DNA of 6,741 nucleotides, from assembly GCA_964517875.1 (NCBI GenBank), contig CAZFEU010000071.1, positions 1-6,741 on the forward strand, read 5' to 3'. A model generated the notes under the pieces. It worked only from the letters and a program-made list of their open reading frames with translations, ran no database searches and had not been told where the DNA came from. Both the position numbers and the translations under genes were made by a program. Position 1 is the stretch's first letter. Every line of letters starts with the position of its first letter. The DNA is from JAJPXC01 sp964517875 (GTDB lineage Bacteria > Bacteroidota > Bacteroidia > Bacteroidales > Muribaculaceae). Positions 1-5,989 of the stretch are shown here, in pieces.

Positions 1-18
1 CCCCAACACACATACACC

Positions 19-60
19 GCAGGGTGGCCCGATCGGAGCCACCCTGCTTCATTTTTTTTT
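19..60 (+). terminator. Rho-independent terminator of an upstream gene outside the window
   Basis: A perfect 10-bp stem is formed by GCAGGGTGGC (19-28) and GCCACCCTGC (38-47) around a 9-base loop. It is followed by TTCA and then a run of nine T (52-60), which is a textbook intrinsic terminator on the plus strand. The gene it ends lies to the left of the window. The T tract runs directly into the candidate -7 element of the next gene. Confidence 0.88.
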
Positions 61-61
61 G

Positions 62-74
62 TAATTTTGTGGCG
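62..74 (+). promoter_or_regulatory. Candidate Bacteroides-type -7 promoter element
   Basis: TAATTTTG (62-69) matches the Bacteroidota sigma-ABfr -7 consensus TAnnTTTG exactly, and it continues as TGGCG. A start of transcription roughly 7-9 bases further on would give a leader of only about 15 bases before the ATG at 92. No TTTG is found 19-21 bases upstream, because the terminator stem occupies that position, so the -33 half is missing. The element is supported by the match and by its similarity to the elements at 4689 and 6108. Confidence 0.55.
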
Positions 75-91
75 GAACAACTTTTGGCAGT

Positions 92-607
92 ATGGCTGAC
101 GATTATTTAGGCAAAAAAATGGAGGATTACCGGCGTAACGCCCCAGCCAAGCTGGCACGCCGCTCATCGGCTCCGACGTACTTGAGGCCCGGGCATGTGC
201 AAGTGCCATTCAAGCCGCTTACAGTGCTGATTATCGACAATGGCGACTCGCCGACGATGGCCGAGCTGATAGCGCGCGAGCTCCGCTCGATCGACTGCCG
301 GGTGGCGCTGGCAGCAACTCCCCTCCGCTCCAAGTCGGCTCAGACCGCAGGATGCCGCTTCTACCCCACAAACTCCAACGACCTGAAACCTGTAATAGCC
401 GACCTCAACACCCACTGGGGTCAGGTCGACATGACTGTGAAGATAGCCCCAGGCAACTTAGAAATCATATGGCCTGAGGATGGCAACAGTAGCAGCGGAT
501 ATGTGGCTACCACATGCCACGCCCCCGAAGCCGGTGCACGGCTGGTGCGCTGCTTGGCCGAATTGGGCGATTTCCGTATATTTGTAGCAAACTCTGAAAT
601 AAAGTAG
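92..607 (+). CDS. Small Rossmann-like protein resembling a degenerate short-chain dehydrogenase N-terminal half
   Basis: This 171-residue protein has no signal peptide or membrane segment and is probably cytoplasmic. Residues 1-40 are a charged, Pro-rich N-terminal extension. From residue 44 it reads like the start of an SDR/Rossmann fold: hydrophobic strand VLIID (45-49), a Gly/Ser-containing turn, helix MAELIAREL (56-64) and strand RVALAA (70-75). AGCRFYPTNSND (86-97) sits where SDRs have 'GARF..VDVsD', and HWGQVDMTVKIAPG (108-121) sits where they have 'WG.iD.lvNNAG'. The nucleotide-binding TGxxxGxG is replaced by IDNGDSPT, and NNAG is replaced by KIAPG. The chain ends before any YxxxK active site could occur, so enzymatic activity is doubtful. 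The start at ATG 92 was preferred to an in-frame ATG at codon 10 because the promoter lies just upstream. The stop is 7 bases before the glycosyltransferase start, so co-transcription is likely. The gene is likely real; the SDR relationship is inferred from pattern only. Confidence 0.72.
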   Translation: MADDYLGKKMEDYRRNAPAKLARRSSAPTYLRPGHVQVPFKPLTVLIIDNGDSPTMAELIARELRSIDCRVALAATPLRSKSAQTAGCRFYPTNSNDLKPVIADLNTHWGQVDMTVKIAPGNLEIIWPEDGNSSSGYVATTCHAPEAGARLVRCLAELGDFRIFVANSEIK

Positions 608-614
608 CAAGACG

Positions 615-2327
615 ATGAAAAAAATCCTCTCAAGCTATCAATCCAACTGGCTGATACTGCTCGGCGTAGTGTCGGTGACACTGATCACCTTTCTTGGCAC
701 CACCTTATACAACACTAAGGGAGAGCCACGCGAAGCCATCGTGGCCGTGACCATGCTGAGCCAAGGGGACTGGCTGCTGCCGGTCAACTATGGAGCCGAC
801 ATACCCTTCAAGCCGCCGATGCTGGCATGGCTCATAGCCGCAGTGTCGCAGCTCAACGGGGGGCACGTCACCGAATTTACCTCAAGGCTCCCGTCGGCCA
901 TCGCATGCATCGGCATGGTGATGATGGGGTTCTCGGTATTCAGCCGCAGGCGACGCAACTCTCCACTCCCCATGGCCATGGCCGTGATCACATTCACAGC
1001 CTTCGAGGTGGAGCGTGCCGCCACAAGCTGCCGCGTCGATATGGTGCTCACAGCCTTTATTGTATGTGCGATCTACTTCTTCTATCTATATTATGACTCG
1101 CGCAGCAGGGGATATCTTATAGGAGCCACAGTGATGATGGCCCTGGCCACACTTACCAAGGGGCCGGTGGGCATCATACTCCCGTGCATGATTATGTGGG
1201 TGTGGCGCATCACCCGCGGCGACCGATTTTGGCCGCTTACCGGCACATTGGCACTCTGCGCAGTGCTCGCCTTAATGCCCTACGCATGGTGGTGGGTTGA
1301 GGCCATGAGCCGAGGTGGTGACGAGTTCACAAGGCTGATGATCGAGGAGAATTTCGGACGCTTCACCGGCACAATGAGCTACTCATCGCACTCCAATCCC
1401 TGGTGGTACTATTTCCCCATGCTCGCCGCCGGATTTCTACCCTACACGCTACTGGCACTGCTGGGCATCCCGGCAGTGTGGTGCGGCAAACCAAGCATAC
1501 TAAAGAGCGGCTGGTTAGGCCGCATAGCCCGATGGTATCGTTCGCTTGAGCCCATCGACCAGATGTCGCTCCTGGCGGTACTGCTGACTCTCGCATTCTA
1601 CATGATTCCCGACAGCAAGCGCGGGGTGTACATCCTGCCACTTTACCCCTTCCTGGCTTGGGGGATGGCCAAGTATATGCGCCGCCTGTGCGCGGGCTCG
1701 GGTAGAGCCATAAAGGTCTACTCCGGCATAATCGGCACTTTGGCCATCTTGGCACCACTGCTACTGGCGGTGGTGATGCTCGACTGGGTGCCGCAAGTGC
1801 CCGAGAGGATGCACGGCATACTCGAAACCATCTATAATGCCGACATCTCATGGTGGCAGCTGGCGCTGATAATGCTTTCGGCTGCTTCGGGCATAGCCAC
1901 AATTGCCGAATGCCAACACACATCGCCGCGTCAAGCCCTTGGGATGAGCCTTATCACCACCATAATTATATACTGGGCTGTGGGAGGCGTGTTCGGACCC
2001 ATGCTCCTTAACCCTAAGTGTATGCGCCCTGCGGCCGAGTCGCTTGAGCAGACATTCACCAAGGAGAAGTACTTCTACTCGATGGCCGACCGCCACTACG
2101 AGCTCAACTATTACCTCAACGACCGCATGCGCATTATCGAGAATGAGCTACCCGACCAAGGAATAGTGGTGGGAGCTGTGGACCACCAACAACCCATGCG
2201 CGACTCACTGCCGCAATACAGCTTTGAGCTCGTGTGGCTGGAAAATAGCCCGCGTGTCGACGCATTGCACAAGGTGCCGCTGGCAGCATGGCGCTTCACC
2301 AAGGTAAATGAGAACGTTAATCCTTAG
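615..2327 (+). CDS. ArnT/PMT-like (GT39/GT83-type) integral-membrane glycosyltransferase
   Basis: This 570-residue inner-membrane protein has roughly 12 hydrophobic segments (about 11-31, 93-109, 118-131, 141-160, 167-199 as two, 207-224, 265-290, 316-331, 336-352, 366-388, 413-431, 443-463) and a soluble C-terminal tail from about 465. GT-C/ArnT-type motifs appear in order: GEPREA (36-41, acidic residues of the first periplasmic loop), FKPPMLAWL (65-73), RLPSA (91-95), RVDM (140-143), TKGPVG (181-186), ENFGRFTG (245-252) and SKRGVYILPLYP (334-345). Length is close to ArnT (about 550). Family members move a sugar from a polyprenyl-phosphate donor to lipid A, protein or another envelope acceptor on the periplasmic side. 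The sugar and acceptor cannot be read from this sequence, so the symbol arnT is not assigned. It follows the SDR-like gene by 7 bases without a terminator. No clear Shine-Dalgarno precedes ATG 615. Its last 11 bases overlap the convergent small gene. Confidence 0.88.
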   Translation: MKKILSSYQSNWLILLGVVSVTLITFLGTTLYNTKGEPREAIVAVTMLSQGDWLLPVNYGADIPFKPPMLAWLIAAVSQLNGGHVTEFTSRLPSAIACIGMVMMGFSVFSRRRRNSPLPMAMAVITFTAFEVERAATSCRVDMVLTAFIVCAIYFFYLYYDSRSRGYLIGATVMMALATLTKGPVGIILPCMIMWVWRITRGDRFWPLTGTLALCAVLALMPYAWWWVEAMSRGGDEFTRLMIEENFGRFTGTMSYSSHSNPWWYYFPMLAAGFLPYTLLALLGIPAVWCGKPSILKSGWLGRIARWYRSLEPIDQMSLLAVLLTLAFYMIPDSKRGVYILPLYPFLAWGMAKYMRRLCAGSGRAIKVYSGIIGTLAILAPLLLAVVMLDWVPQVPERMHGILETIYNADISWWQLALIMLSAASGIATIAECQHTSPRQALGMSLITTIIIYWAVGGVFGPMLLNPKCMRPAAESLEQTFTKEKYFYSMADRHYELNYYLNDRMRIIENELPDQGIVVGAVDHQQPMRDSLPQYSFELVWLENSPRVDALHKVPLAAWRFTKVNENVNP

Positions 2328-2553
2328 CGTAGCTCAGAATCGTGGGGCTTTGAATATCAACTCCATACTCCCGGGCTCGCTCCAGGATAGCCTTGGCCAG
2401 CTTTGGTTTCAGATTCTCGGGACAGTAACGGAAATAAGCCTCGGCGGCTCGCACATGCGCAGCATCGGGCATCGGGTACTCCCGGCGTTCGGGCAACCCA
2501 AATACCGAGTCGGGCAGCTCCTTACGTTCTTCGTAGTTTAATACATCACTCAT
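2317..2553 (-). CDS. Small protein with DUF6582-like 'HVR' motif
   Basis: This is a 78-residue, highly charged protein with no membrane segment. The central block FGLPERREYPMPDAAHVRAA (18-37) is followed by a helix-rich stretch, LKPKLAKAILERAREYGVDI (48-67). The pattern 'F.lP..R.yP..D..HVr.A...f......a..I...a..yGv' is the one I know from DUF6582-type small proteins and from segments of phage head or protease proteins; the assignment is from memory of the motif. The minus-strand frame is preferred to the plus-strand ORF over the same bases because only this frame gives a recognisable motif and balanced composition. It is the only minus-strand gene here. It overlaps the glycosyltransferase gene tail to tail and diverges from the GT4-like gene. 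No good promoter match was found. Function is unknown; it may be phage-derived or a general DNA/protein-binding helper. Confidence 0.8.
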   Translation of the reverse strand: MSDVLNYEERKELPDSVFGLPERREYPMPDAAHVRAAEAYFRYCPENLKPKLAKAILERAREYGVDIQSPTILSYAKD

Positions 2554-2610
2554 AGTTGTGGTTTTTTATAGTATATACAACACAACGCTTTATATCTCAA
2601 TGAGTTCACC
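2554..2610. promoter_or_regulatory. Divergent intergenic region with inverted repeat
   Basis: These 57 AT-rich bases must carry the start signals for both the minus-strand small gene and the plus-strand glycosyltransferase gene, unless one is read from further away. Neither strand shows a clear TAnnTTTG. An inverted repeat GTTGTG (2555-2560) / CACAAC (2581-2586) and the 8-bp palindrome GTATATAC (2571-2578) lie inside. These could be an operator, but such short dyads arise by chance in AT-rich DNA. Confidence 0.35.
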
Positions 2611-3609
2611 ATGCATGTGTTAATAGTAATAAACTCACTGCTCCCCGCCGTGCGCTACGGAGGCACCGAGCGCGTGGCCTATTCGCTGGGGCGAGCCCTG
2701 ACAATGATGGGGCATCGGGTCACTTTCTGCGCGCGGCAAGGCTCATCGTCACCTTTCGCACAGGTGATACCGCTGCCCTACACACCTCAGGACTCTATCA
2801 AAGTGCCCCACGACGTAGACATAATCCACTTCAACAACGCCGTGCTTCCCACGTCAGTGTCTAAGCCACACATCGTTACGATTCATGGCAACGGCATCCC
2901 CGCCGATAAAATCGACGCTAATTCAGTGTTTGTTTCGGCCGACCATGCCCATCGCCACAACTGCGTGGCATGGGTACACAACGGCCTTGACTGGGACATG
3001 TACCCTAAGCCATCATTAGCCCAGCCCCGCCGTGGCTTCCACTTTCTGGGCAACGGTGCATGGCGCGTGAAAAACCTACGAGGGGCTATCACCACCACCC
3101 TTCGCGCCCACTCCACACTCGAAGTGATGGGAGCGCGCAGACTCAACATCAAGATGGGCTTCCGCTTCACAGTTTCGCCACGCATCCACTTCCACGGCAT
3201 GGTCGACAATCAGGCCAAAGCCCGCATCATCGAACAATCGCACGGACTGATATTCCCCGTCACGTGGCACGAGCCATTCGGACTGGCCGTTATCGAGTCA
3301 CTATACTACGGCGCGCCGGTGTTCGCAACGCCTTACGGCTCACTCCCCGAGCTGGTCAACGAGCAAGTGGGGTGCTTGTCGCAGCAATCGTCACAACTGA
3401 TCGATGCGATGGTATCGGGCAATTTCGATCCCAAGGTATGCCACCAGTACGCCGCCGACCGATTCAACGCCCGCATTATGGCTCAGAAATACATAACCCT
3501 CTATGAGCGAGTGCTCAGCGGAGAGACGCTCAATGGCGATTCACCCTACGCAACCCCTCCCGAGCCATCACCCACAGCCGACGTCCGCAACCTTCCATAC
3601 ATTATATAA
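2611..3609 (+). CDS. GT4-like GT-B glycosyltransferase
   Basis: This 332-residue, probably cytosolic or membrane-peripheral retaining glycosyltransferase is a little shorter than the usual 360-400 residues. The N-terminal Rossmann domain begins at once with strand HVLIVINSL (2-10) and the glycine-containing acceptor-side loop GGTERVAYSLGRAL (17-30). HIVTIHGNG (87-95), VHNGLDW (122-128) and FLGNGAWRVKNLRGAI (145-160) follow; the last sits where family members carry the phosphate-contacting Arg/Lys. The nucleotide-sugar site shows the E-x7-E signature HEPFGLAVIE (E221, E229), then GAPVFATPYGSLPELV (234-249). The tail from about 305 is Pro/Ser-rich and looks disordered. It would add a sugar to a lipid-linked or surface glycan; donor and acceptor are not evident. 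The TraB-family gene starts 17 bases after the stop with no terminator between, so they are probably co-transcribed. The ATG is well placed for the first beta-strand. Confidence 0.9.
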   Translation: MHVLIVINSLLPAVRYGGTERVAYSLGRALTMMGHRVTFCARQGSSSPFAQVIPLPYTPQDSIKVPHDVDIIHFNNAVLPTSVSKPHIVTIHGNGIPADKIDANSVFVSADHAHRHNCVAWVHNGLDWDMYPKPSLAQPRRGFHFLGNGAWRVKNLRGAITTTLRAHSTLEVMGARRLNIKMGFRFTVSPRIHFHGMVDNQAKARIIEQSHGLIFPVTWHEPFGLAVIESLYYGAPVFATPYGSLPELVNEQVGCLSQQSSQLIDAMVSGNFDPKVCHQYAADRFNARIMAQKYITLYERVLSGETLNGDSPYATPPEPSPTADVRNLPYII

Positions 3610-3626
3610 TATACACAATCAGAATT

Positions 3627-4514
3627 ATGAACAGAATCATCACTACCTTCATTGTGCTATGCGCCATAACAGTCGCCAATGCACAGCTGCTCTACAAAAT
3701 CACCGGACCTGAACTTGCCAAGCCAAGCTATCTGATAGGCACACATCACCTTGCCCCCGCTGAGATGCTCGACTCAATCGAGGGCTTCACAAAGGCTTTA
3801 GGCGACGTGGATGCCGTATATGGCGAAGTAGTGCAGTCAGAACTCACATCACCTGAAATTCAGCAATACACCATGACGCTGGTAATGGCTCCGGCCGACA
3901 GCACCCTGTCAAAGGTGCTCACACCAGCACAGATTGACTCACTCAATGTGATGCTCAACAAATACACTATGGGCATGGCCAACGCATCAGCATTCGAGCC
4001 CATGACCCCCGGCATCGTATCGACGCAACTGGCACTGCTGCAGGCCATGCGCGAGTTTCCCGACTTCAACCCCATGCAACAGCTCGACATCACCATCCAG
4101 CAGATGGCAGCGCAGCAGGGCAAAGCCACCGGTGGCCTTGAAACAGCAAAATCGCAGATCGACAAGCTTTACGGCACACCCATCGCCAAGCAGGCCGACG
4201 ACCTGATGCTGATGGTGCGCAACGATGACCGGTCGTCACAACTGTCTAAGCAACTTGCCCAAGCCTACCGCGACCAGGACATTGAAGCCCTCTGGAAGAT
4301 TGCCAACGACCCCGTGCTGGCCGGCGATAACGACGACATGGAACGCCTGATATTCAGCCGCAACCGACAGTGGGTGAGCATGATGCCCCAGCTCATGGCA
4401 CAGCAACCCATACTGTTTGCAGTAGGTGCCGGACACCTACCTTCGCCCCAGGGAGTCATAGCTCTGCTGCGTGCAGCAGGATACACCGTAGAGCCTGTGA
4501 CAAAAAAATTATGA
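3627..4514 (+). CDS. Secreted TraB/GumN (Tiki-like) family protein
   Basis: This 295-residue protein has an N-terminal signal peptide (MNRIITTFIVLCAITVANA, cleavage likely before Gln20), so it should be periplasmic or outer-membrane associated. There is no lipobox. Features of the TraB/GumN family (PF01963) appear in order: SYLIGTHHLAP (34-44) with the first GxxH (G38-H41), an acidic GE at 66-67, GGLET (169-173), RNRQW (245-249), and LFAVGAGHLPSPQG (263-276) with the second GxxH (G267-H270). Two GxxH motifs plus a conserved Glu are the metal-site signature described for Tiki metalloproteases, so a hydrolase or protease role is possible. Most bacterial members are uncharacterised, and activity is inference. 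Length is typical. It directly follows the glycosyltransferase gene and precedes a 215-base gap. No Shine-Dalgarno precedes the ATG. Confidence 0.9.
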   Translation: MNRIITTFIVLCAITVANAQLLYKITGPELAKPSYLIGTHHLAPAEMLDSIEGFTKALGDVDAVYGEVVQSELTSPEIQQYTMTLVMAPADSTLSKVLTPAQIDSLNVMLNKYTMGMANASAFEPMTPGIVSTQLALLQAMREFPDFNPMQQLDITIQQMAAQQGKATGGLETAKSQIDKLYGTPIAKQADDLMLMVRNDDRSSQLSKQLAQAYRDQDIEALWKIANDPVLAGDNDDMERLIFSRNRQWVSMMPQLMAQQPILFAVGAGHLPSPQGVIALLRAAGYTVEPVTKKL

Positions 4515-4729
4515 TTTGAAATGTTAAAATTTGAACAAAATCGCAACAACTTTCGTTACAATCCTGCGTGACGGAAACAACACGCATCAAACCAAAGCTC
4601 CAAGAGTTTTAACAAATAAAACTTCACCACGAGAACAGAAACTTTAAACAATTTTATTAAATAATTTTTGCAATTTTCACAAATCGCTTATCTTTGTGGC
4701 GATTTTAATCAACGTTATCAACTACTAAA
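4515..4729. other. Intergenic region between the TraB-family gene and the OmpA-family gene
   Basis: These 215 AT-rich bases have no credible coding sequence. They hold a weak 6-bp hairpin, TGCGTG (4565-4570) / CACGCA (4581-4586), without a T run, so no convincing terminator is seen for the upstream pair. AT-rich tracts at 4640-4665 lie just upstream of the promoter at 4667-4696 and could act as an UP-like element. The OmpA leader is about 25-30 bases long. Confidence 0.6.
4667..4701 (+). promoter_or_regulatory. Bacteroides-type promoter of the OmpA-family gene (-33 and -7)
   Basis: TTTG (4667-4670) and TATCTTTG (4689-4696) match the Bacteroidota -33 (TTTG) and -7 (TAnnTTTG) consensus, with an 18-base spacer, one short of the usual 19-21. 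The -7 continues as TGGCG, as at 62-74. The expected start is near 4703-4705, leaving a leader of about 26 bases with an A-rich stretch before ATG 4730 instead of a Shine-Dalgarno. This is the most complete promoter in the window, as expected for an abundant outer-membrane protein. Confidence 0.8.
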
Positions 4730-5881
4730 ATGAAAAAGATCTTACTTCTCGCAGCTGTAGCATTCGGTGCAATGTCAGCTCAAGCACAAGTAGCAACCCA
4801 AGGTAGCTCCTCTTCCAACTGGCAAGTAGGTATTGACGGTGGTGCAACAACTCCCCTGAAAGGCACTCACTTCCTGAAGAATGCACGCGGTGCTTTTGGT
4901 TTACACATCGACAAGATGGTTTCTCCCGTTGTTGGCCTCGGCGTTGAGGGTCTGGCCACCATCAACACTTCTAAGTGGGACATGAACGGCGGTGTGTCTA
5001 ACGGTCTCACAATCGACAACTCTTATGTTGGCGGTTATGCTAAGTTCAACCTCATGAACCTCTTCGGCGGTTACAAGTGCGAAAAGCGCACCTTCGAAAT
5101 GGAAGCTGTAGCAGGTGCAGGTTGGCTCCACTCTTATGTGAAATACCCCCTCAAAGGCGCCAACGACTTCGGCACCAAGGTTGGTATGAACTTCAACTTT
5201 AACGTAACCAACAACCTTACTCTCGCTCTCAAGCCTTCAGTAATGTGGAACATGACCGGCACCGTATATGGCAACGCTGAGAACGCTACCGCCAACTACG
5301 ACCGTCGTCGCGGCCAGTTCAACCTCTTGGCTTCTGTTAGCTATACATTCAACCCCGGTTTCGAGTGCATCGTTCCCCGCGACCAGGCTGAAATCGATGG
5401 CCTCAACGCCGAAATCAACGCCCTCCGCGGCGCCCTCGCAGCTTGCGAAGGTGGTGTAGCAGCCCTCACCGCTCAGAACGCCGACCTCGCCAACCAGCTC
5501 GCTGAGTGCAACGCTCGCAAGGCAGTGGTTAAGGAAGTTACCAACAACAACTACAGCTCTGTACGCTTCGTATTCTACAAGATAGGTTCTTCTAAGATTG
5601 GTGCTGACCAGCAGCCCAACGTAGAGATGATCGCAGCTTACCTGAAGTCTCATCCCCAGGCTAAGGTCGTAATCAAAGGCTACGCTTCACAGGATGGTCC
5701 CAAGGAGCTTAACGAGAAGCTCGCTGCAGCCCGCGCCGAGTCAGTTAAGACCGCCCTCATCAACAAGTACAAAATCGCCGCTGACCGCATCGTAGCTGAA
5801 GGCGAAGGTATCGGCCACATGTTCGAAGAGGAAAGCTGGAACCGCGTATCAATCTGCGAACTCGAAACAACCGGCAAATAA
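4730..5881 (+). CDS. OmpA-family outer-membrane protein with beta-barrel, coiled-coil linker and OmpA C-terminal domain
   Basis: This 383-residue protein has a signal peptide (1-20, ending AQA then Gln20 or Val21). Residues about 25-210 are Gly/aromatic-rich alternating strands typical of an outer-membrane beta-barrel. Residues 219-262 form a coiled coil with an unbroken 3-4 heptad spacing: I222, L225, I229, L232, L236, C239, V243, L246, N250, L253, L257, C260. Residues about 275-378 are an OmpA/MotB-like domain: FVFYKIGSSKI (280-290), VVIKGYASQDG (313-323), LNEKLAAARAESVKTAL (327-343), ending WNRVSI (370-375). Such domains usually bind peptidoglycan and tie the outer membrane to the wall. 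The conserved Arg is R335, but the Asp expected after 'GyT' is Ser320. Codon use (many GCT, GGT, AAC, CTC, AAG) looks more biased than in neighbouring genes, consistent with high expression. It is monocistronic by its own promoter and the hairpin at 5916-5943. Confidence 0.93.
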   Translation: MKKILLLAAVAFGAMSAQAQVATQGSSSSNWQVGIDGGATTPLKGTHFLKNARGAFGLHIDKMVSPVVGLGVEGLATINTSKWDMNGGVSNGLTIDNSYVGGYAKFNLMNLFGGYKCEKRTFEMEAVAGAGWLHSYVKYPLKGANDFGTKVGMNFNFNVTNNLTLALKPSVMWNMTGTVYGNAENATANYDRRRGQFNLLASVSYTFNPGFECIVPRDQAEIDGLNAEINALRGALAACEGGVAALTAQNADLANQLAECNARKAVVKEVTNNNYSSVRFVFYKIGSSKIGADQQPNVEMIAAYLKSHPQAKVVIKGYASQDGPKELNEKLAAARAESVKTALINKYKIAADRIVAEGEGIGHMFEEESWNRVSICELETTGK

Positions 5882-5915
5882 TCTACCGCACATACAATCA
5901 ACTTAGATAACATCG

Positions 5916-5943
5916 TCAGCCCCGGCAGCACTGCCGGGGCTGA
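5916..5943 (+). terminator. Strong hairpin, probable terminator of the OmpA-family gene
   Basis: A perfect 12-bp GC-rich stem is formed by TCAGCCCCGGCA (5916-5927) and TGCCGGGGCTGA (5932-5943) with a 4-base loop, GCAC. It starts 34 bases after the stop codon. What follows (TTACATTATA) is only modestly T-rich, without a proper T run, so it may act partly by stabilising the 3' end of the mRNA. Confidence 0.72.
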
Positions 5944-5989
5944 TTACATTATACCCCCCAACCGTAGAGCACAGAGCTTTAGCAACTAC

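Noticed and set aside
58..61. TTTG as a -33 element for the first promoter
   Set aside because: It directly abuts the -7 element at 62; the required spacing is about 19-21 bases.
119..121. Alternative start (codon 10) for the first gene
   Set aside because: It is possible, but the upstream ATG at 92 is in frame, close to the promoter, and adds a charged N-terminus with no sign of being non-coding.
1363..1923. 186-residue minus-strand ORF
   Set aside because: It is antisense to the membrane glycosyltransferase gene, which has clear motifs throughout. Its product is rich in Cys, Arg, Pro and Ser, typical of a shadow frame in GC-rich DNA.
2308..2541. 77-residue plus-strand ORF
   Set aside because: It covers the HVR mini-protein on the other strand. 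The minus-strand frame has a recognisable motif and this one does not.
3060..3506. 148-residue plus-strand ORF
   Set aside because: It is an alternate frame of the GT4-like gene, rich in His and Arg, with no motif.
4565..4586. Hairpin TGCGTG/CACGCA as a terminator of the TraB-family gene
   Set aside because: It has only 6 bp with a 10-base loop and no T run after it.
4594..4610. AAAGCTC-CAA-GAGTTTT as a terminator
   Set aside because: The stem is 3 GC-containing pairs plus A-T pairs with a bulged G, and only four T follow. It is too weak.
5237..5653. 138-residue minus-strand ORF
   Set aside because: It lies wholly antisense to the OmpA-family gene, whose strong codon bias opens the reverse frame. 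No motif is recognised.
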